A DNA stretch of 64,000 bases from CASPLG01 sp965120375 (lineage in GTDB: Bacteria > Bacillota > Clostridia > Oscillospirales > Acutalibacteraceae): the NCBI GenBank assembly GCA_965120375.1, contig CBCPMW010000005.1, positions 1-64,000 of the forward strand, written 5' to 3'. Below the pieces are notes generated by a model, which was given only the letters and a program-made list of their open reading frames with translations, searched no databases and was not told where the DNA came from. Below are positions 7,574-16,685 of the stretch, in pieces. Every line of letters begins with the position of its first letter. Positions within the stretch are counted from its first letter, which is position 1. The position numbers and the translations under genes are program-made.

Positions 7574-10378
7574 TTACAGATACTTAGAAATTTTCGATTT
7601 TTTAGATTTCGATATGCTTTCAGGCGAGCCGACAGCTACAATCTCCCCTCCAAAAGGTCCACCGTCTGGTCCCAGATCTATTAGAAAATCTGCCGATTTT
7701 ATTAGGTCTAAATTGTGTTCTATAATCAGGACTGAATTTCCGGTTTCTACAAGTTTATTTAAAACTTCGATAAGCTTGTGGACATCGGATTTGTGTAGTC
7801 CTGTCGTTGGCTCATCTAAAATATAAATGGTTTTTCCGGTTGAGCGTTTAGAAAGCTCAGTTGCAAGTTTTACCCTTTGGGCCTCTCCTCCTGAAAGCGT
7901 TGTAGCCGGTTGACCTATCTTTATATAACCTAATCCTACCTGACTAAGCAGTATTAATTTATTTTTTATCTTAGGAATATTTGAAAAAAATTCCACTCCC
8001 TCATCAACCGTCATATCTAAAACGTCATAAATATTTTTATCTTTGTACTTTATTTCCAAAGTTTCTCTGTTGTATCTTTTCCCTTGACAATCTTCACATT
8101 TAACATAAATATCCGGTAAAAAATGCATCTCGATTTTTATAATTCCACCACCTTCACAAGACTCACATCTTCCGCCTTTTACATTAAATGAAAAACGCCC
8201 GCTGCCAAATCCTCTTATTTTCGCCTCGTTATTTGACGAAAATAGTTCTCTTATGTCAGTGAAAACTCCCGTATAAGTAGCTGGATTTGATCTAGGAGTA
8301 CGTCCTATTGGAGACTGATTTATTTCTATAACTTTATCTAAATTTTCAATTCCTTTTATGTTTTTATGTTTACCGGGTTTATATTTTGCTTTATTTAGTT
8401 CAGATGCTAGTCTTTTATAAATAATATCATTCACAAGAGTTGACTTCCCGGAACCTGATACTCCAGTTACACATACAAACATCCCAAGTGGAATTTTTAC
8501 ATTTATATTTTTAAGATTATTTTGGCTTGCACCTATAACTTGAAGATATTTTCCATTTCCTTTTCTTCTTTTTTTAGGAACTTCAATAAATTTTTCTCCA
8601 CTTAAGTATTGTCCCGTTATTGATTCTTTGCATTTTTTAATATCTTTGATATTTCCAGCAAACACTATTTCTCCACCATGTTCGCCAGCTCCAGGTCCAA
8701 TATCAACTATATAATCAGCTTCTTGCATTGTTTCTTCGTCGTGCTCTACTACAATTACAGTGTTACCTAAATCACGTAACCTTTTTAGCGTCCCGATTAA
8801 CTTTTCATTGTCACATTGATGCAAACCTATACTCGGCTCATCCAGAACATATAAAACTCCAACAAGCGACGAACCTATTTGTGTTGCCAGTCTAATTCGC
8901 TGACTTTCCCCGCCGGATAAAGTTCCAGCCTCCCTAGAAAGAGTTAAGTATCCAAGTCCTACACTTTTTAAAAATTTCAATCTATCATTTATTTCTTTAA
9001 AAATAGGCTCGGCGATTAATTTTTCTTTTTGGGTCAATCTTACTTCATTTAAAAAATCAAATATTTCTGCAATTGATTTTTCACAAAGCTGACTTATATC
9101 TAAATTTCTGAATTTTACACATAAACTTTCCCTTGAGAGCCTCTTTCCCTCACATTCACTACAGTTAGTTTTACCCATATAAGATTCTATTTCCTCTTTT
9201 ATCCAATTGCTTTGAGTATCTCGAAAACGGCGTTGTAAATTATTTATTACTCCTTCGAAAATATTTTTATATCGGCTATTTCCATGATCAGTTTCACGTA
9301 CCAAATCAATTTTTTCTTTATCAGTACCATATAAAATAATTTTAACTATATTTTCCGGTAAATCTTTTATAGGAGTATCGAGAGAAAAGTTATAATGTTT
9401 AGCTAAACTTTTAAAATACATATTTGCAATGGTGTTTCCTTCCATAGCCCAGCCACTTCCCTTTATTCCTCCTTCATTTATAGATAAACTGCGATTTGGT
9501 ATAACAAGTTCTGGATCTACTTTCATAAAAACTCCAAGACCAGTACATTTTTTACATGCCCCAAATGGACTATTAAAAGAAAACATTCTTGGAGTAAGTT
9601 CTCCTATATTTATTCTGTGTTCTGAGCACGCATACTTTGTAGAAAAAACGAAGTCTTCCTGAAAATCCTTGTTAATTATAACTATACCATCTGATTCTTT
9701 CACTGCAGATTCTATAGAATCAGAAAGCCTACTCCTTATAGAAGAATTTACAATTAATCTGTCTATCACAATTTCAATATTATGCTTTTTATTTCTTTCA
9801 AGATGTATTTTTTCAAACAAATCGTAAGTTTCCCCGTCTATTCTTACCCTAACATATCCACTTTTTTGAGCTTCTTGCAATTCCTTTACATGTTCTCCTT
9901 TTCGTCCCCTAATAATAGGTGCTAAAACTTGAATTTTTGTACCTTCATTCATTTGCATAACAATGTCTACAATATTATCGACAGTTTGAGCTGAAATTTT
10001 TTTCCCACATTCAGGACAAAAAGCTTCTCCGAGTCTGGCATAAAGCAATCTTAAATAATCATAAATTTCTGTAACAGTTCCGACCGTTGACCTGGGATTT
10101 TTAGAGGTGGTTTTTTGTTCTATTGAAATTGCCGGAGAAAGCCCTTCTATACTATCAACATCTGGTTTTTCCATTTGACCTAAAAACTGCCTAGCATATG
10201 CTGACAAAGACTCTACGTATCTCCTCTGCCCTTCTGCATAAATTGTATCAAATGCAAGCGAGGATTTTCCAGATCCAGAAAGACCTGTAAAAACTACAAA
10301 TTTATCTCTAGGAATTTCTAAATCTATATTTTTTAAATTATGTTGTCTCGCACCTTTTATGACTATTTTCCCTGACAT
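7574..10378 (-). CDS. uvrA: Excinuclease ABC subunit A
   Basis: Damage-recognition ATPase of nucleotide excision repair. The 934-residue length is normal. Two ABC ATPase modules are visible, with Walker A motifs GLSGSGKSS near the N-terminus and GVSGSGKST in the second half. Both signature loops are present (LSGGESQRIRLA, LSGGEAQRVKLA). The zinc-binding cysteine pairs are present (CPECGKK, CKKCTGLG, CESCEGGG...CEDCQGK). It follows uvrB by 19 bases on the same strand, so both are co-transcribed. I see no DinR/LexA box upstream of the pair. Confidence 0.98.
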   Translation of the reverse strand: MSGKIVIKGARQHNLKNIDLEIPRDKFVVFTGLSGSGKSSLAFDTIYAEGQRRYVESLSAYARQFLGQMEKPDVDSIEGLSPAISIEQKTTSKNPRSTVGTVTEIYDYLRLLYARLGEAFCPECGKKISAQTVDNIVDIVMQMNEGTKIQVLAPIIRGRKGEHVKELQEAQKSGYVRVRIDGETYDLFEKIHLERNKKHNIEIVIDRLIVNSSIRSRLSDSIESAVKESDGIVIINKDFQEDFVFSTKYACSEHRINIGELTPRMFSFNSPFGACKKCTGLGVFMKVDPELVIPNRSLSINEGGIKGSGWAMEGNTIANMYFKSLAKHYNFSLDTPIKDLPENIVKIILYGTDKEKIDLVRETDHGNSRYKNIFEGVINNLQRRFRDTQSNWIKEEIESYMGKTNCSECEGKRLSRESLCVKFRNLDISQLCEKSIAEIFDFLNEVRLTQKEKLIAEPIFKEINDRLKFLKSVGLGYLTLSREAGTLSGGESQRIRLATQIGSSLVGVLYVLDEPSIGLHQCDNEKLIGTLKRLRDLGNTVIVVEHDEETMQEADYIVDIGPGAGEHGGEIVFAGNIKDIKKCKESITGQYLSGEKFIEVPKKRRKGNGKYLQVIGASQNNLKNINVKIPLGMFVCVTGVSGSGKSTLVNDIIYKRLASELNKAKYKPGKHKNIKGIENLDKVIEINQSPIGRTPRSNPATYTGVFTDIRELFSSNNEAKIRGFGSGRFSFNVKGGRCESCEGGGIIKIEMHFLPDIYVKCEDCQGKRYNRETLEIKYKDKNIYDVLDMTVDEGVEFFSNIPKIKNKLILLSQVGLGYIKIGQPATTLSGGEAQRVKLATELSKRSTGKTIYILDEPTTGLHKSDVHKLIEVLNKLVETGNSVLIIEHNLDLIKSADFLIDLGPDGGPFGGEIVAVGSPESISKSKKSKISKYL

Positions 10379-10397
10379 TAATTATCCCTCTTTTTAA

Positions 10398-12356
10398 TTA
10401 TTTTTCCCTTAATTTTTTTATTTCATCTCTAAGAAATGCTGCATGTTCAAATTCTAGAAGTTTTGCTGCTAGTTTCATTTCTTTTTCCATTTGAAGTGCA
10501 AGTTTTTCCCTTTCTTTAGATGACAAATGTTTATATGAAGCTTCTTTCTCCTCTTCACTTCTGTCTGTTATTTCAAGAATTTCTGCAACTTTTTTCTGTA
10601 CAGTTTTAGGTATTATTCCATTTTCTTCATTATATTTTTTCTGTATTTCGCGCCTTCTTTTAGTCTCTTTAATACAAATTTGCATAGAATTAGTTACACT
10701 GTCAGCATACATAATAACCATTCCATTCTCATTTCTAGCAGCTCTGCCTACCGTTTGTATAAGCGACCTATCTGAACGCAAAAATCCCTCTTTATCAGCA
10801 TCAAGTATGGCAACAAGGGAAACTTCTGGAATATCAAGTCCTTCACGCAAAAGATTGATTCCTACAAGGACATCTATCTTCCCTACTCTAAGATCTTTAA
10901 TTATTTTCATTCTCCGTAGTGTATCAATTTCACTATGCATGTATCCAACTTTTATATTAAATCCCTCTAAGTAACTAGTCAAATCTTCCGCCATTTTCTT
11001 TGTAAGTGTCGTGACTAAAGTGCGCTCTCTCTTTTCTATTCTTTTATTTATTTCAGAAATTAAATCGTCAATCTGAGAATCAATTGGTCTTACAAAAATC
11101 TCAGGATCTAAAAGACCTGTTGGTCTTATAACTTGTTCTACAACTTGTTTGCTCTTTTCTAGTTCTACTTCTCCTGGAGTTGCACTTACAAATATAACTT
11201 GATTTATCTTAGAATAAAATTCATCATAATTCATCGGTCTATTATCATATGCAGAAATAAGCCTGAATCCATGTTCTATCAGACTATCTTTTCTTGCTCT
11301 ATCTCCAGCATACATTGCTCTAACTTGTGGAAGTGTTACATGTGACTCATCTATAAACATTAAAAAATCTTTCGGAAAATAATCAAAAAGTGTAAATGGC
11401 GGTTCTCCTGGCTTTCGAGATGACATTATACGAGAATAATTTTCTATCCCCTTACAGAACCCTATTTCCTCTAGCATTTCTATATCATAATTAATTCTTT
11501 GTTCTATCCTTTGAGCCTCTATAAGTTTACCTTGACTTTGGAAAAAACTTACTCTTTCCATCATTTCACTTTTTATTTCCTCAATAGCTATTTTTAACTT
11601 TTCTTCTGGAACTATATAGTGCGATGCAGGATATATTGCCGCGTGCTTAAGTACTGCATTTACTTGACCTGTTACAGGACTTATCTCAGATATTTTTTCT
11701 ATTTCATCGCCAAAAAATTCTACTCTAATTACGTGATCTGATGACGCCGCTGGGAAAATTTCTATCGTATCTCCACGCACTCTAAATTTATTTCTTGTTA
11801 AATTAGCATCATTTCTTTCATATTGAATTTGAACTAATTTAGAAAGAAGCTGTTCCCGACTTTTTTTCATCCCCGGTCTAATAGATATAACCATGGACCT
11901 ATAATCTATTGGATTTCCTAAACTATATATACAAGAAACACTTGCTACTATAATAACATCTTTCCTTTCTGAAAGTGCAGACGTCGCCGAGTGCCTAAGT
12001 TTGTCGATCTCATCGTTTATAGCAGAATCTTTTTCTATATAAACATCGGTAGAAGCAATATAAGCCTCTGGTTGATAATAATCATAATATGATACAAAAT
12101 ATTCGACAGCATTGTTTGGAAAAAAATTTCTAAACTCTGAACAAAGTTGGGCTGCCAAAGTTTTATTATGTGCTAAAACGAGCACAGGTTTTTGCACTTT
12201 TTCTATTATATTTGCCATTGTAAATGTTTTTCCGGAACCTGTTACCCCTAAAAGCGTTTGCTCCCTAAACCCTTTCTTAACACCGTCAACAAGTTTATTT
12301 ACTGCAGTTTTTTGGTCACCTTTTAATCTAAAATCCGACTCTATTTTAAAGCTCAT
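10398..12356 (-). CDS. uvrB: Excinuclease ABC subunit B
   Basis: Helicase-like damage-verification subunit that loads UvrC. Features in order: Walker A (GVTGSGKTFT), the beta-hairpin YYDYYQPEAYI, the helicase motifs (DESH in FIDESHVTLPQ, then SATPGE), RGLD-type motif VI (QTVGRAARN) and a C-terminal UVR coiled coil (LAAKLLEFEHAAFLRDEIKKL) that binds UvrC. The 652-residue length is usual. The ATG at 12356 has GAGGGTTAAGG upstream. It is the first gene of uvrB-uvrA. Confidence 0.98.
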   Translation of the reverse strand: MSFKIESDFRLKGDQKTAVNKLVDGVKKGFREQTLLGVTGSGKTFTMANIIEKVQKPVLVLAHNKTLAAQLCSEFRNFFPNNAVEYFVSYYDYYQPEAYIASTDVYIEKDSAINDEIDKLRHSATSALSERKDVIIVASVSCIYSLGNPIDYRSMVISIRPGMKKSREQLLSKLVQIQYERNDANLTRNKFRVRGDTIEIFPAASSDHVIRVEFFGDEIEKISEISPVTGQVNAVLKHAAIYPASHYIVPEEKLKIAIEEIKSEMMERVSFFQSQGKLIEAQRIEQRINYDIEMLEEIGFCKGIENYSRIMSSRKPGEPPFTLFDYFPKDFLMFIDESHVTLPQVRAMYAGDRARKDSLIEHGFRLISAYDNRPMNYDEFYSKINQVIFVSATPGEVELEKSKQVVEQVIRPTGLLDPEIFVRPIDSQIDDLISEINKRIEKRERTLVTTLTKKMAEDLTSYLEGFNIKVGYMHSEIDTLRRMKIIKDLRVGKIDVLVGINLLREGLDIPEVSLVAILDADKEGFLRSDRSLIQTVGRAARNENGMVIMYADSVTNSMQICIKETKRRREIQKKYNEENGIIPKTVQKKVAEILEITDRSEEEKEASYKHLSSKEREKLALQMEKEMKLAAKLLEFEHAAFLRDEIKKLREK

Positions 12357-12442
12357 TGCCTTAACCCTCTTTTGTTTTTGCCTAAGTTTACTTTATAATT
12401 TAGTTTTTCCAATTTTATAGATCTTTAGAAGCAGTAAAAAAA

Positions 12443-13144
12443 CTAGCTAATTGCCCTACAACTTAGCATCCCCATTAATTCGCCTTCTCCACTACATTCA
12501 AGAGAAACGTAGTCACCATCTGCAACAATAATGTGATCCAAAAATTTTACTCCTAAGTTTTCAAAAATATCCTTTATTTTTTTCGTCGCGGCAATATCAT
12601 CTTTCGATGGTAACGCTATTCCACTCGGATGATTATGCCCAATTATTACCGAACTTGCATTATACATGATTACTAGTTCCATAATCTTTCTTGCATACAA
12701 ATCAACTGAATTAACCGTTCCTTTGTTTACAACCCCACAATAAATAGGCTTTCTTTTTGCATCAAAAAGCATCAAAGCAACAATTTCTTCCTCTCTCCCA
12801 AAAAATTGCAGCGCTAACTTATCCCGGGCTTCTTTTAAACCAATAGGTTTATTATTTTTTAAAGACTTACTAAGCATGTAAACTCTAAATAAATCCAACG
12901 TCAATTTAATAAATGTAGCCGATGACTCTCCCATTCCATTAACTCTTTTGAGCAAATTTATGGGTGCGTCAAAAACTCCAGACAAACTTCCAAATTCTTT
13001 TATCAAATTATGAGCAATTTCATTTGTATTTTTTCTCGGAATAGCGTAATATAATGCTATCTCTAGAATTTCATGATCATAGAGTTTATCAAATCCATCT
13101 AAAAGATACTTACTTTTCATCCTTTTTCTGTGGCCTTCGTGCAA
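12443..13144 (-). CDS. radC: RadC family JAB-domain protein
   Basis: The 233-residue protein has a helix-hairpin-helix-like N-terminal half and a C-terminal JAB/MPN metalloprotease-like domain with the HxHPSG motif (IIGHNHPSGIALPSKDD). RadC's biological role is unsettled and a repair role is historical. I take the start at TTG 13144 because GTGAGGAGGGG lies right before it. The open frame extends to 13180 but that part contains the ribosome site. It has its own promoter at 13192-13220. Confidence 0.92.
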   Translation of the reverse strand: MHEGHRKRMKSKYLLDGFDKLYDHEILEIALYYAIPRKNTNEIAHNLIKEFGSLSGVFDAPINLLKRVNGMGESSATFIKLTLDLFRVYMLSKSLKNNKPIGLKEARDKLALQFFGREEEIVALMLFDAKRKPIYCGVVNKGTVNSVDLYARKIMELVIMYNASSVIIGHNHPSGIALPSKDDIAATKKIKDIFENLGVKFLDHIIVADGDYVSLECSGEGELMGMLSCRAIS

Positions 13145-13191
13145 ATTGAACCCCTCCTCACCAGTGCTTGCAATCAACAACAGTTTAACTT

Positions 13192-13220
13192 ATTGTAACA
13201 TCATATTATTTAATAATCAA
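13192..13220 (-). promoter_or_regulatory. Promoter of radC
   Basis: On the minus strand, TTGATT (13220-13215) and TACAAT (13197-13192) are separated by 17 bases, about 48 bases before the TTG start. Confidence 0.6.
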
Positions 13221-13259
13221 TAGCTAATAAAAATAATCTTATCATTCAAGGAGAAAAAA

Positions 13260-14213
13260 TTGAAATCAATAGTCATAAGCAATAACGAATCTGGACAAAG
13301 AATTGATAAATTTTTAACAAAGTATTTAAAAAGACTACCTACTAGTCTGATATATAAATACATAAGAAAAAAACGTATAAAAATCAATAATAAAAAATGT
13401 GAAATTTCATATAAATTATCTGAAGGTGATGTTTTAGATCTATATATAAACGATGAATTTTTCATTGAAAATTCGGATAAATTAGATTTTTTACATGCAC
13501 CTGATAAATTAAATATTTTATACGAAGATTCAAATATATTAATTATAGATAAAAAACCTGGATTAATTGTACATCCTGATAAAAATATTGAAATTGATTG
13601 CCTAATAAATAGAATAAAAAAATATTTATTTGTGAAAAATGAATATTTAGTGAATGATGAAAAAACCTTTTCTCCTTCGCTTGTTAATCGATTAGACCGA
13701 AACACTGGCGGAATTGTACTATCTGCTAAAAACGCTGAATCTTTGAGAATATTAAATGATAAAATTAGAAATAGAGAAATAAAAAAGTATTATTTATGTA
13801 AGGTTACCGGCATTATGCCCAAACAAACTCAAACTTTAAGTGCATATCTTAGGAAAAATAGCTTATCAAATTTAGTAGATATATCATTTTCTAAAAAATC
13901 TGGATATAAAAATATAGTAACAAAATATACAGTAATCTCTCAAAATAATAATGAAAGTTTATTAGAAATTGACTTAATAACAGGGCGAACTCACCAAATC
14001 CGTGCTCATTTATCAGCAATCGGACACCCAATAATCGGCGATGGTAAATATGGAAATAATTTGACCAATATCCATAAAAAAAATAAATATCAGTGCCTCT
14101 ATTCCTACATGCTAAAATTCAATTTTTTGAAAAAAACTGGAAAACTAGATTACCTGAACGGCAAGGTTTTCAAAGTAAGTGACATATGGTTTTTGAAAAG
14201 TCCTAATGATTAA
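13260..14213 (+). CDS. RluA-family ribosomal RNA pseudouridine synthase
   Basis: 317 residues. An N-terminal S4 RNA-binding domain (RIDKFLTKYLKRLPTSLIYKYI...KRIKINN) is followed by the catalytic domain. Its motif is VNRLDRNTGGIVLSAKN, in which the Asp of RLDR is the nucleophile. Further motifs are TGRTHQIRAHLSAIGHPIIGD. It therefore isomerises uridines in rRNA, as RluC or RluD do. Which positions it modifies is not decidable here. The start is TTG 13260 with AAGGAG 6 bases upstream. Codon use looks even more A-rich than in its neighbours. Confidence 0.9.
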   Translation: MKSIVISNNESGQRIDKFLTKYLKRLPTSLIYKYIRKKRIKINNKKCEISYKLSEGDVLDLYINDEFFIENSDKLDFLHAPDKLNILYEDSNILIIDKKPGLIVHPDKNIEIDCLINRIKKYLFVKNEYLVNDEKTFSPSLVNRLDRNTGGIVLSAKNAESLRILNDKIRNREIKKYYLCKVTGIMPKQTQTLSAYLRKNSLSNLVDISFSKKSGYKNIVTKYTVISQNNNESLLEIDLITGRTHQIRAHLSAIGHPIIGDGKYGNNLTNIHKKNKYQCLYSYMLKFNFLKKTGKLDYLNGKVFKVSDIWFLKSPND

Positions 14214-14231
14214 TTTTAATAAAAATATTTA

Positions 14232-14870
14232 TTAAAATACGAATAAATTATAAAAAATTTTCATAAACCCCATATCAATTACAGAGGAACCTAACAAAAT
14301 AAAAAGTAGTATAAATAATTTTTTTATATATATTTTTGTATGATTGCATATGCTCCCTTGATTTAAGTTCGGACAAAACAATCTTATGACTTTTATAGAA
14401 AATTTTACTGAATTCATTGTTAAAAATATAAAACTAGCCGACGAAATTAACATTCCCGGCATAAGTACCAAAATATAAAAAGCTAGCCCTTTGAACCCAT
14501 AAATTAAATACAAATATCCCGCTGTAAATCCCAACCCACATTGCCTAAAAATTAATATTAATGGAGACAAAATTACCCCAAAAATTGAAAAAGCAGACAA
14601 CGAAATTGTCAACCAAAACAAAAAATTTGAACAAAAAGAAGAAACAAATGTATAAAATATGCTTTGAGACGTTCTTACATCAAAATCACTCAAAAACAAT
14701 ATATCAAGTTTTTTCGCAGTACCTAAATTTATACAACTAGCATGAATAGATCCTAAAATCATACTTATTACTGTAGAAAATATCAATAGAATTGATAATC
14801 TATTATTTCTAAAACTTTCAAAATTCCCCTTTTTTAACACTTGCTGTAGATTTTCTACAATATTTTTCAT
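14232..14870 (-). CDS. SpoIIM-like integral membrane protein (stage II sporulation protein M family)
   Basis: 212 residues with about five or six membrane helices and a short charged N-terminus. The central part (PLILIFRQCGLGFTAGYLY followed by GFKGLAFYILVLMPG) matches my memory of the SpoIIM pattern of a basic residue, GxxxGF, a GxKG turn and a Pro-containing helix. In Bacillus, SpoIIM forms the DMP machine with SpoIID and SpoIIP, which drives engulfment. Homologues also occur outside sporulation. It lies downstream of the SCIFF maturase on the same strand with a 66-base gap and a GAGGGGATAAAT ribosome site. Confidence 0.65.
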   Translation of the reverse strand: MKNIVENLQQVLKKGNFESFRNNRLSILLIFSTVISMILGSIHASCINLGTAKKLDILFLSDFDVRTSQSIFYTFVSSFCSNFLFWLTISLSAFSIFGVILSPLILIFRQCGLGFTAGYLYLIYGFKGLAFYILVLMPGMLISSASFIFLTMNSVKFSIKVIRLFCPNLNQGSICNHTKIYIKKLFILLFILLGSSVIDMGFMKIFYNLFVF

Positions 14871-14936
14871 ATTTATCCCCTCAAAATTTTATACATCTCT
14901 ATACTAGAGTATGTTTATTGATGAAAAAATATGAAT

Positions 14937-16310
14937 TTATTTCAGTTTTATGGATTTTAATGCAACATTAAGCATAAGTGCACATTCTATCCTTTTTTTT
15001 TCAATCTGACAGGAAATAGCATGCGGTGTTTTTATTCTTCCCATAAAATTGAAGTTATTAGCGTTACAGCCTCCACCACAAAAAAATCTTGCCCAACAAG
15101 ATCCACAATTCTCCTTTTTGTACATATTTGTTTCAGAAAAACTTTTTTTCATATTAGTATTAAATAATTTTTTATTTAGATTCCCCATTAAGAATTGTTT
15201 ATTTCCAACAAATTGATGACACGGGAAAATATCCCCATTTGGAGTGACTGCAATAAATTCATTTCCACAGCTACACCCTTTAAGTCTTTTTACTGAACAT
15301 GGACTCTTCTCTAGATCTATATTAAATCTATAAAAATCTATATCAGATCCATTTTTTCTCATATGATATATCTTTTTTGCTAAATTTTCATATTCATCAA
15401 GGACAATTTTTAGATCACTTTCACTAATATTATATTCTTTTTTTTCATCGCCAATAACCGGTTCAATCGAGATTTTGCTAAAACCCAAATTATAAATATG
15501 TAATACATCTTCTGAAAATTTTAGATTATTTTTAGTGAAAGTCCCTCTTATATGATAATTTTTCCGACCTCTTTGATCAATTAGTTTCCTAAATTTGGGA
15601 ATTATAATATCATACGTCCCTTCTCCGGACCTGGTCCTTCTCATTTTGTCATTTATATCTCTTCGACCATCCAGTGATAGAACAACTGTATAAATTTCTT
15701 TGTTTATAAAATCAATTTTTTCATCATTCAACAAAATCCCATTTGTTGTTAGTGTAAATCTGAAATTTTTATTATATTCTTCTTCTAAATTCCGTGCATA
15801 TTTTACTGTTTGCTTTATAATATCGAATGCCATCAAAGGCTCTCCACCAAAAAATTCAACTTCCAAATTTCTTCTATTTTGTGAATTTTCTACTAAAAAA
15901 TCTATGGCTTTCTTGGCAGTTTCAAATGTCATAAGTTCTCGGCCACACCCAAAATCACCTTTTACAGCGAAACAATATTCACAAATCATATTGCAATCAT
16001 GAGCTATATTTATGCACATTGCTTTTATTGGAGAATCTAAATCTACTGTCTCCGAAATTTTTTTATGCTTATCTTCCGAAAAAATCATGCCTTTTTTAAA
16101 AGCTTTATAAATTTGGCTGTATGCTTCTTCTATCTCATCTACACTGTATTTTTCTTTAAGAGAATTTATTATAGATTCATCAATATTTTCATCGATTGAG
16201 TCATTTAAATAGTCAAATATATCATATGTGACACTATCGACAGAATAAAGGGCCCCACTACAAACATCCAAAACTATTTTATACCCATTTAACTCGTACT
16301 TATGTACCAT
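14937..16310 (-). CDS. scfB: SCIFF radical SAM maturase (thioether-forming peptide-modifying enzyme)
   Basis: 457 residues, the normal length. An N-terminal peptide-recognition-like part (MVHKYELNGYKIVLDVCSGA...) precedes the radical SAM core. The 4Fe-4S-SAM motif is HDCNMICEYCFA (CxxxCxxC) and the glycine-rich SAM site is FFGGEPLM. A SPASM domain follows, with its many cysteines present (CSVKRLKGCSC, FPCH, CGSCWARFFCGGGC and a late C). Family knowledge: such enzymes install a Cys-Thr thioether in SCIFF peptides. The substrate gene is 71 bases upstream on the same strand. The enzyme looks fully functional, in contrast to its altered substrate. Confidence 0.93.
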   Translation of the reverse strand: MVHKYELNGYKIVLDVCSGALYSVDSVTYDIFDYLNDSIDENIDESIINSLKEKYSVDEIEEAYSQIYKAFKKGMIFSEDKHKKISETVDLDSPIKAMCINIAHDCNMICEYCFAVKGDFGCGRELMTFETAKKAIDFLVENSQNRRNLEVEFFGGEPLMAFDIIKQTVKYARNLEEEYNKNFRFTLTTNGILLNDEKIDFINKEIYTVVLSLDGRRDINDKMRRTRSGEGTYDIIIPKFRKLIDQRGRKNYHIRGTFTKNNLKFSEDVLHIYNLGFSKISIEPVIGDEKKEYNISESDLKIVLDEYENLAKKIYHMRKNGSDIDFYRFNIDLEKSPCSVKRLKGCSCGNEFIAVTPNGDIFPCHQFVGNKQFLMGNLNKKLFNTNMKKSFSETNMYKKENCGSCWARFFCGGGCNANNFNFMGRIKTPHAISCQIEKKRIECALMLNVALKSIKLK

Positions 16311-16337
16311 ATATCCTCCTAATCTACAAAAATAAAA

Positions 16338-16358
16338 AGGCAGTTCTACCCCCTGCCT
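16338..16358 (-). terminator. Terminator/attenuator between SCIFF peptide gene and its maturase
   Basis: AGGCAG and CTGCCT pair across a 9-base loop. On the minus strand the stem is followed by TTTTTATTTTT. It lies in the 71-base gap between peptide and maturase, so it probably gives more peptide mRNA than enzyme mRNA. A T-run on the other side makes it potentially bidirectional. Confidence 0.7.
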
Positions 16359-16381
16359 CTTTTTTAAGAAAAATTCTAGGC

Positions 16382-16531
16382 CTAAACTATTTCGGTATTT
16401 TCACACTTTTGATTTGCAACTGCACTAGAAGTTTTAACTGCAGACTGGCACGAAACTTGACATTCTCCACAACCTCTGCCAGGTTCACAATTAATCAAAT
16501 TTTCTTCATTTATGATTTTAAAATGCTCCAC
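16382..16531 (-). CDS. scfA: SCIFF-family ribosomally made peptide precursor (variant)
   Basis: A 49-residue peptide from GTG 16531, with AGGTAAAGGGGGG as ribosome site. Residues 20-45 carry the SCIFF pattern GCGECQVSCQSA...KTS...VANQKCEN. SCIFF means 'six cysteines in forty-five'. This peptide has Cys at 15, 21, 24, 28 and 43. At the two internal positions where SCIFF peptides normally have Cys (CQSACKTSCT) it has Val32 and Ser36, and Ala37 replaces the acceptor Thr. The adjacent maturase supports the assignment. The product of modification is therefore uncertain. The gene has its own promoter. Confidence 0.88.
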   Translation of the reverse strand: MEHFKIINEENLINCEPGRGCGECQVSCQSAVKTSSAVANQKCENTEIV

Positions 16532-16565
16532 AAAAAACCCCCCTTTACCTAAATTCACTGCCAGA

Positions 16566-16594
16566 ATGTTAACACATAAAAATCATAAAATCAA
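16566..16594 (-). promoter_or_regulatory. Promoter of the SCIFF peptide gene
   Basis: On the minus strand, TTGATT (16594-16589) and TAACAT (16571-16566) are separated by 17 bases, about 35 bases before the GTG start of the peptide. Confidence 0.6.
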
Positions 16595-16623
16595 TCCAAA
16601 AAATAAAATTTTTACTAAAATTA

Positions 16624-16652
16624 TTTACATATTTATAAACCTCTATTATAAT
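16624..16652 (+). promoter_or_regulatory. Promoter of rpe
   Basis: TTTACA (16624-16629) and TATAAT (16647-16652) are separated by 17 bases, 33 bases before the rpe start. It is divergent from the SCIFF promoter, with the two -35 boxes about 30 bases apart. Confidence 0.7.
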
Positions 16653-16685
16653 TTCCCTTGATTTTTCGCTATTCCACAAAGGAAG

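Noticed and set aside
12357..12442. SOS (LexA/DinR) box upstream of uvrB
   Set aside because: No CGAAC-N4-GTTCG-like sequence is present in the gap.
13217..13705. 162-codon open frame on the minus strand
   Set aside because: It lies fully opposite the RluA-type synthase gene, which has clear family motifs; the antisense frame has none and is a by-product of AT-rich codon use.
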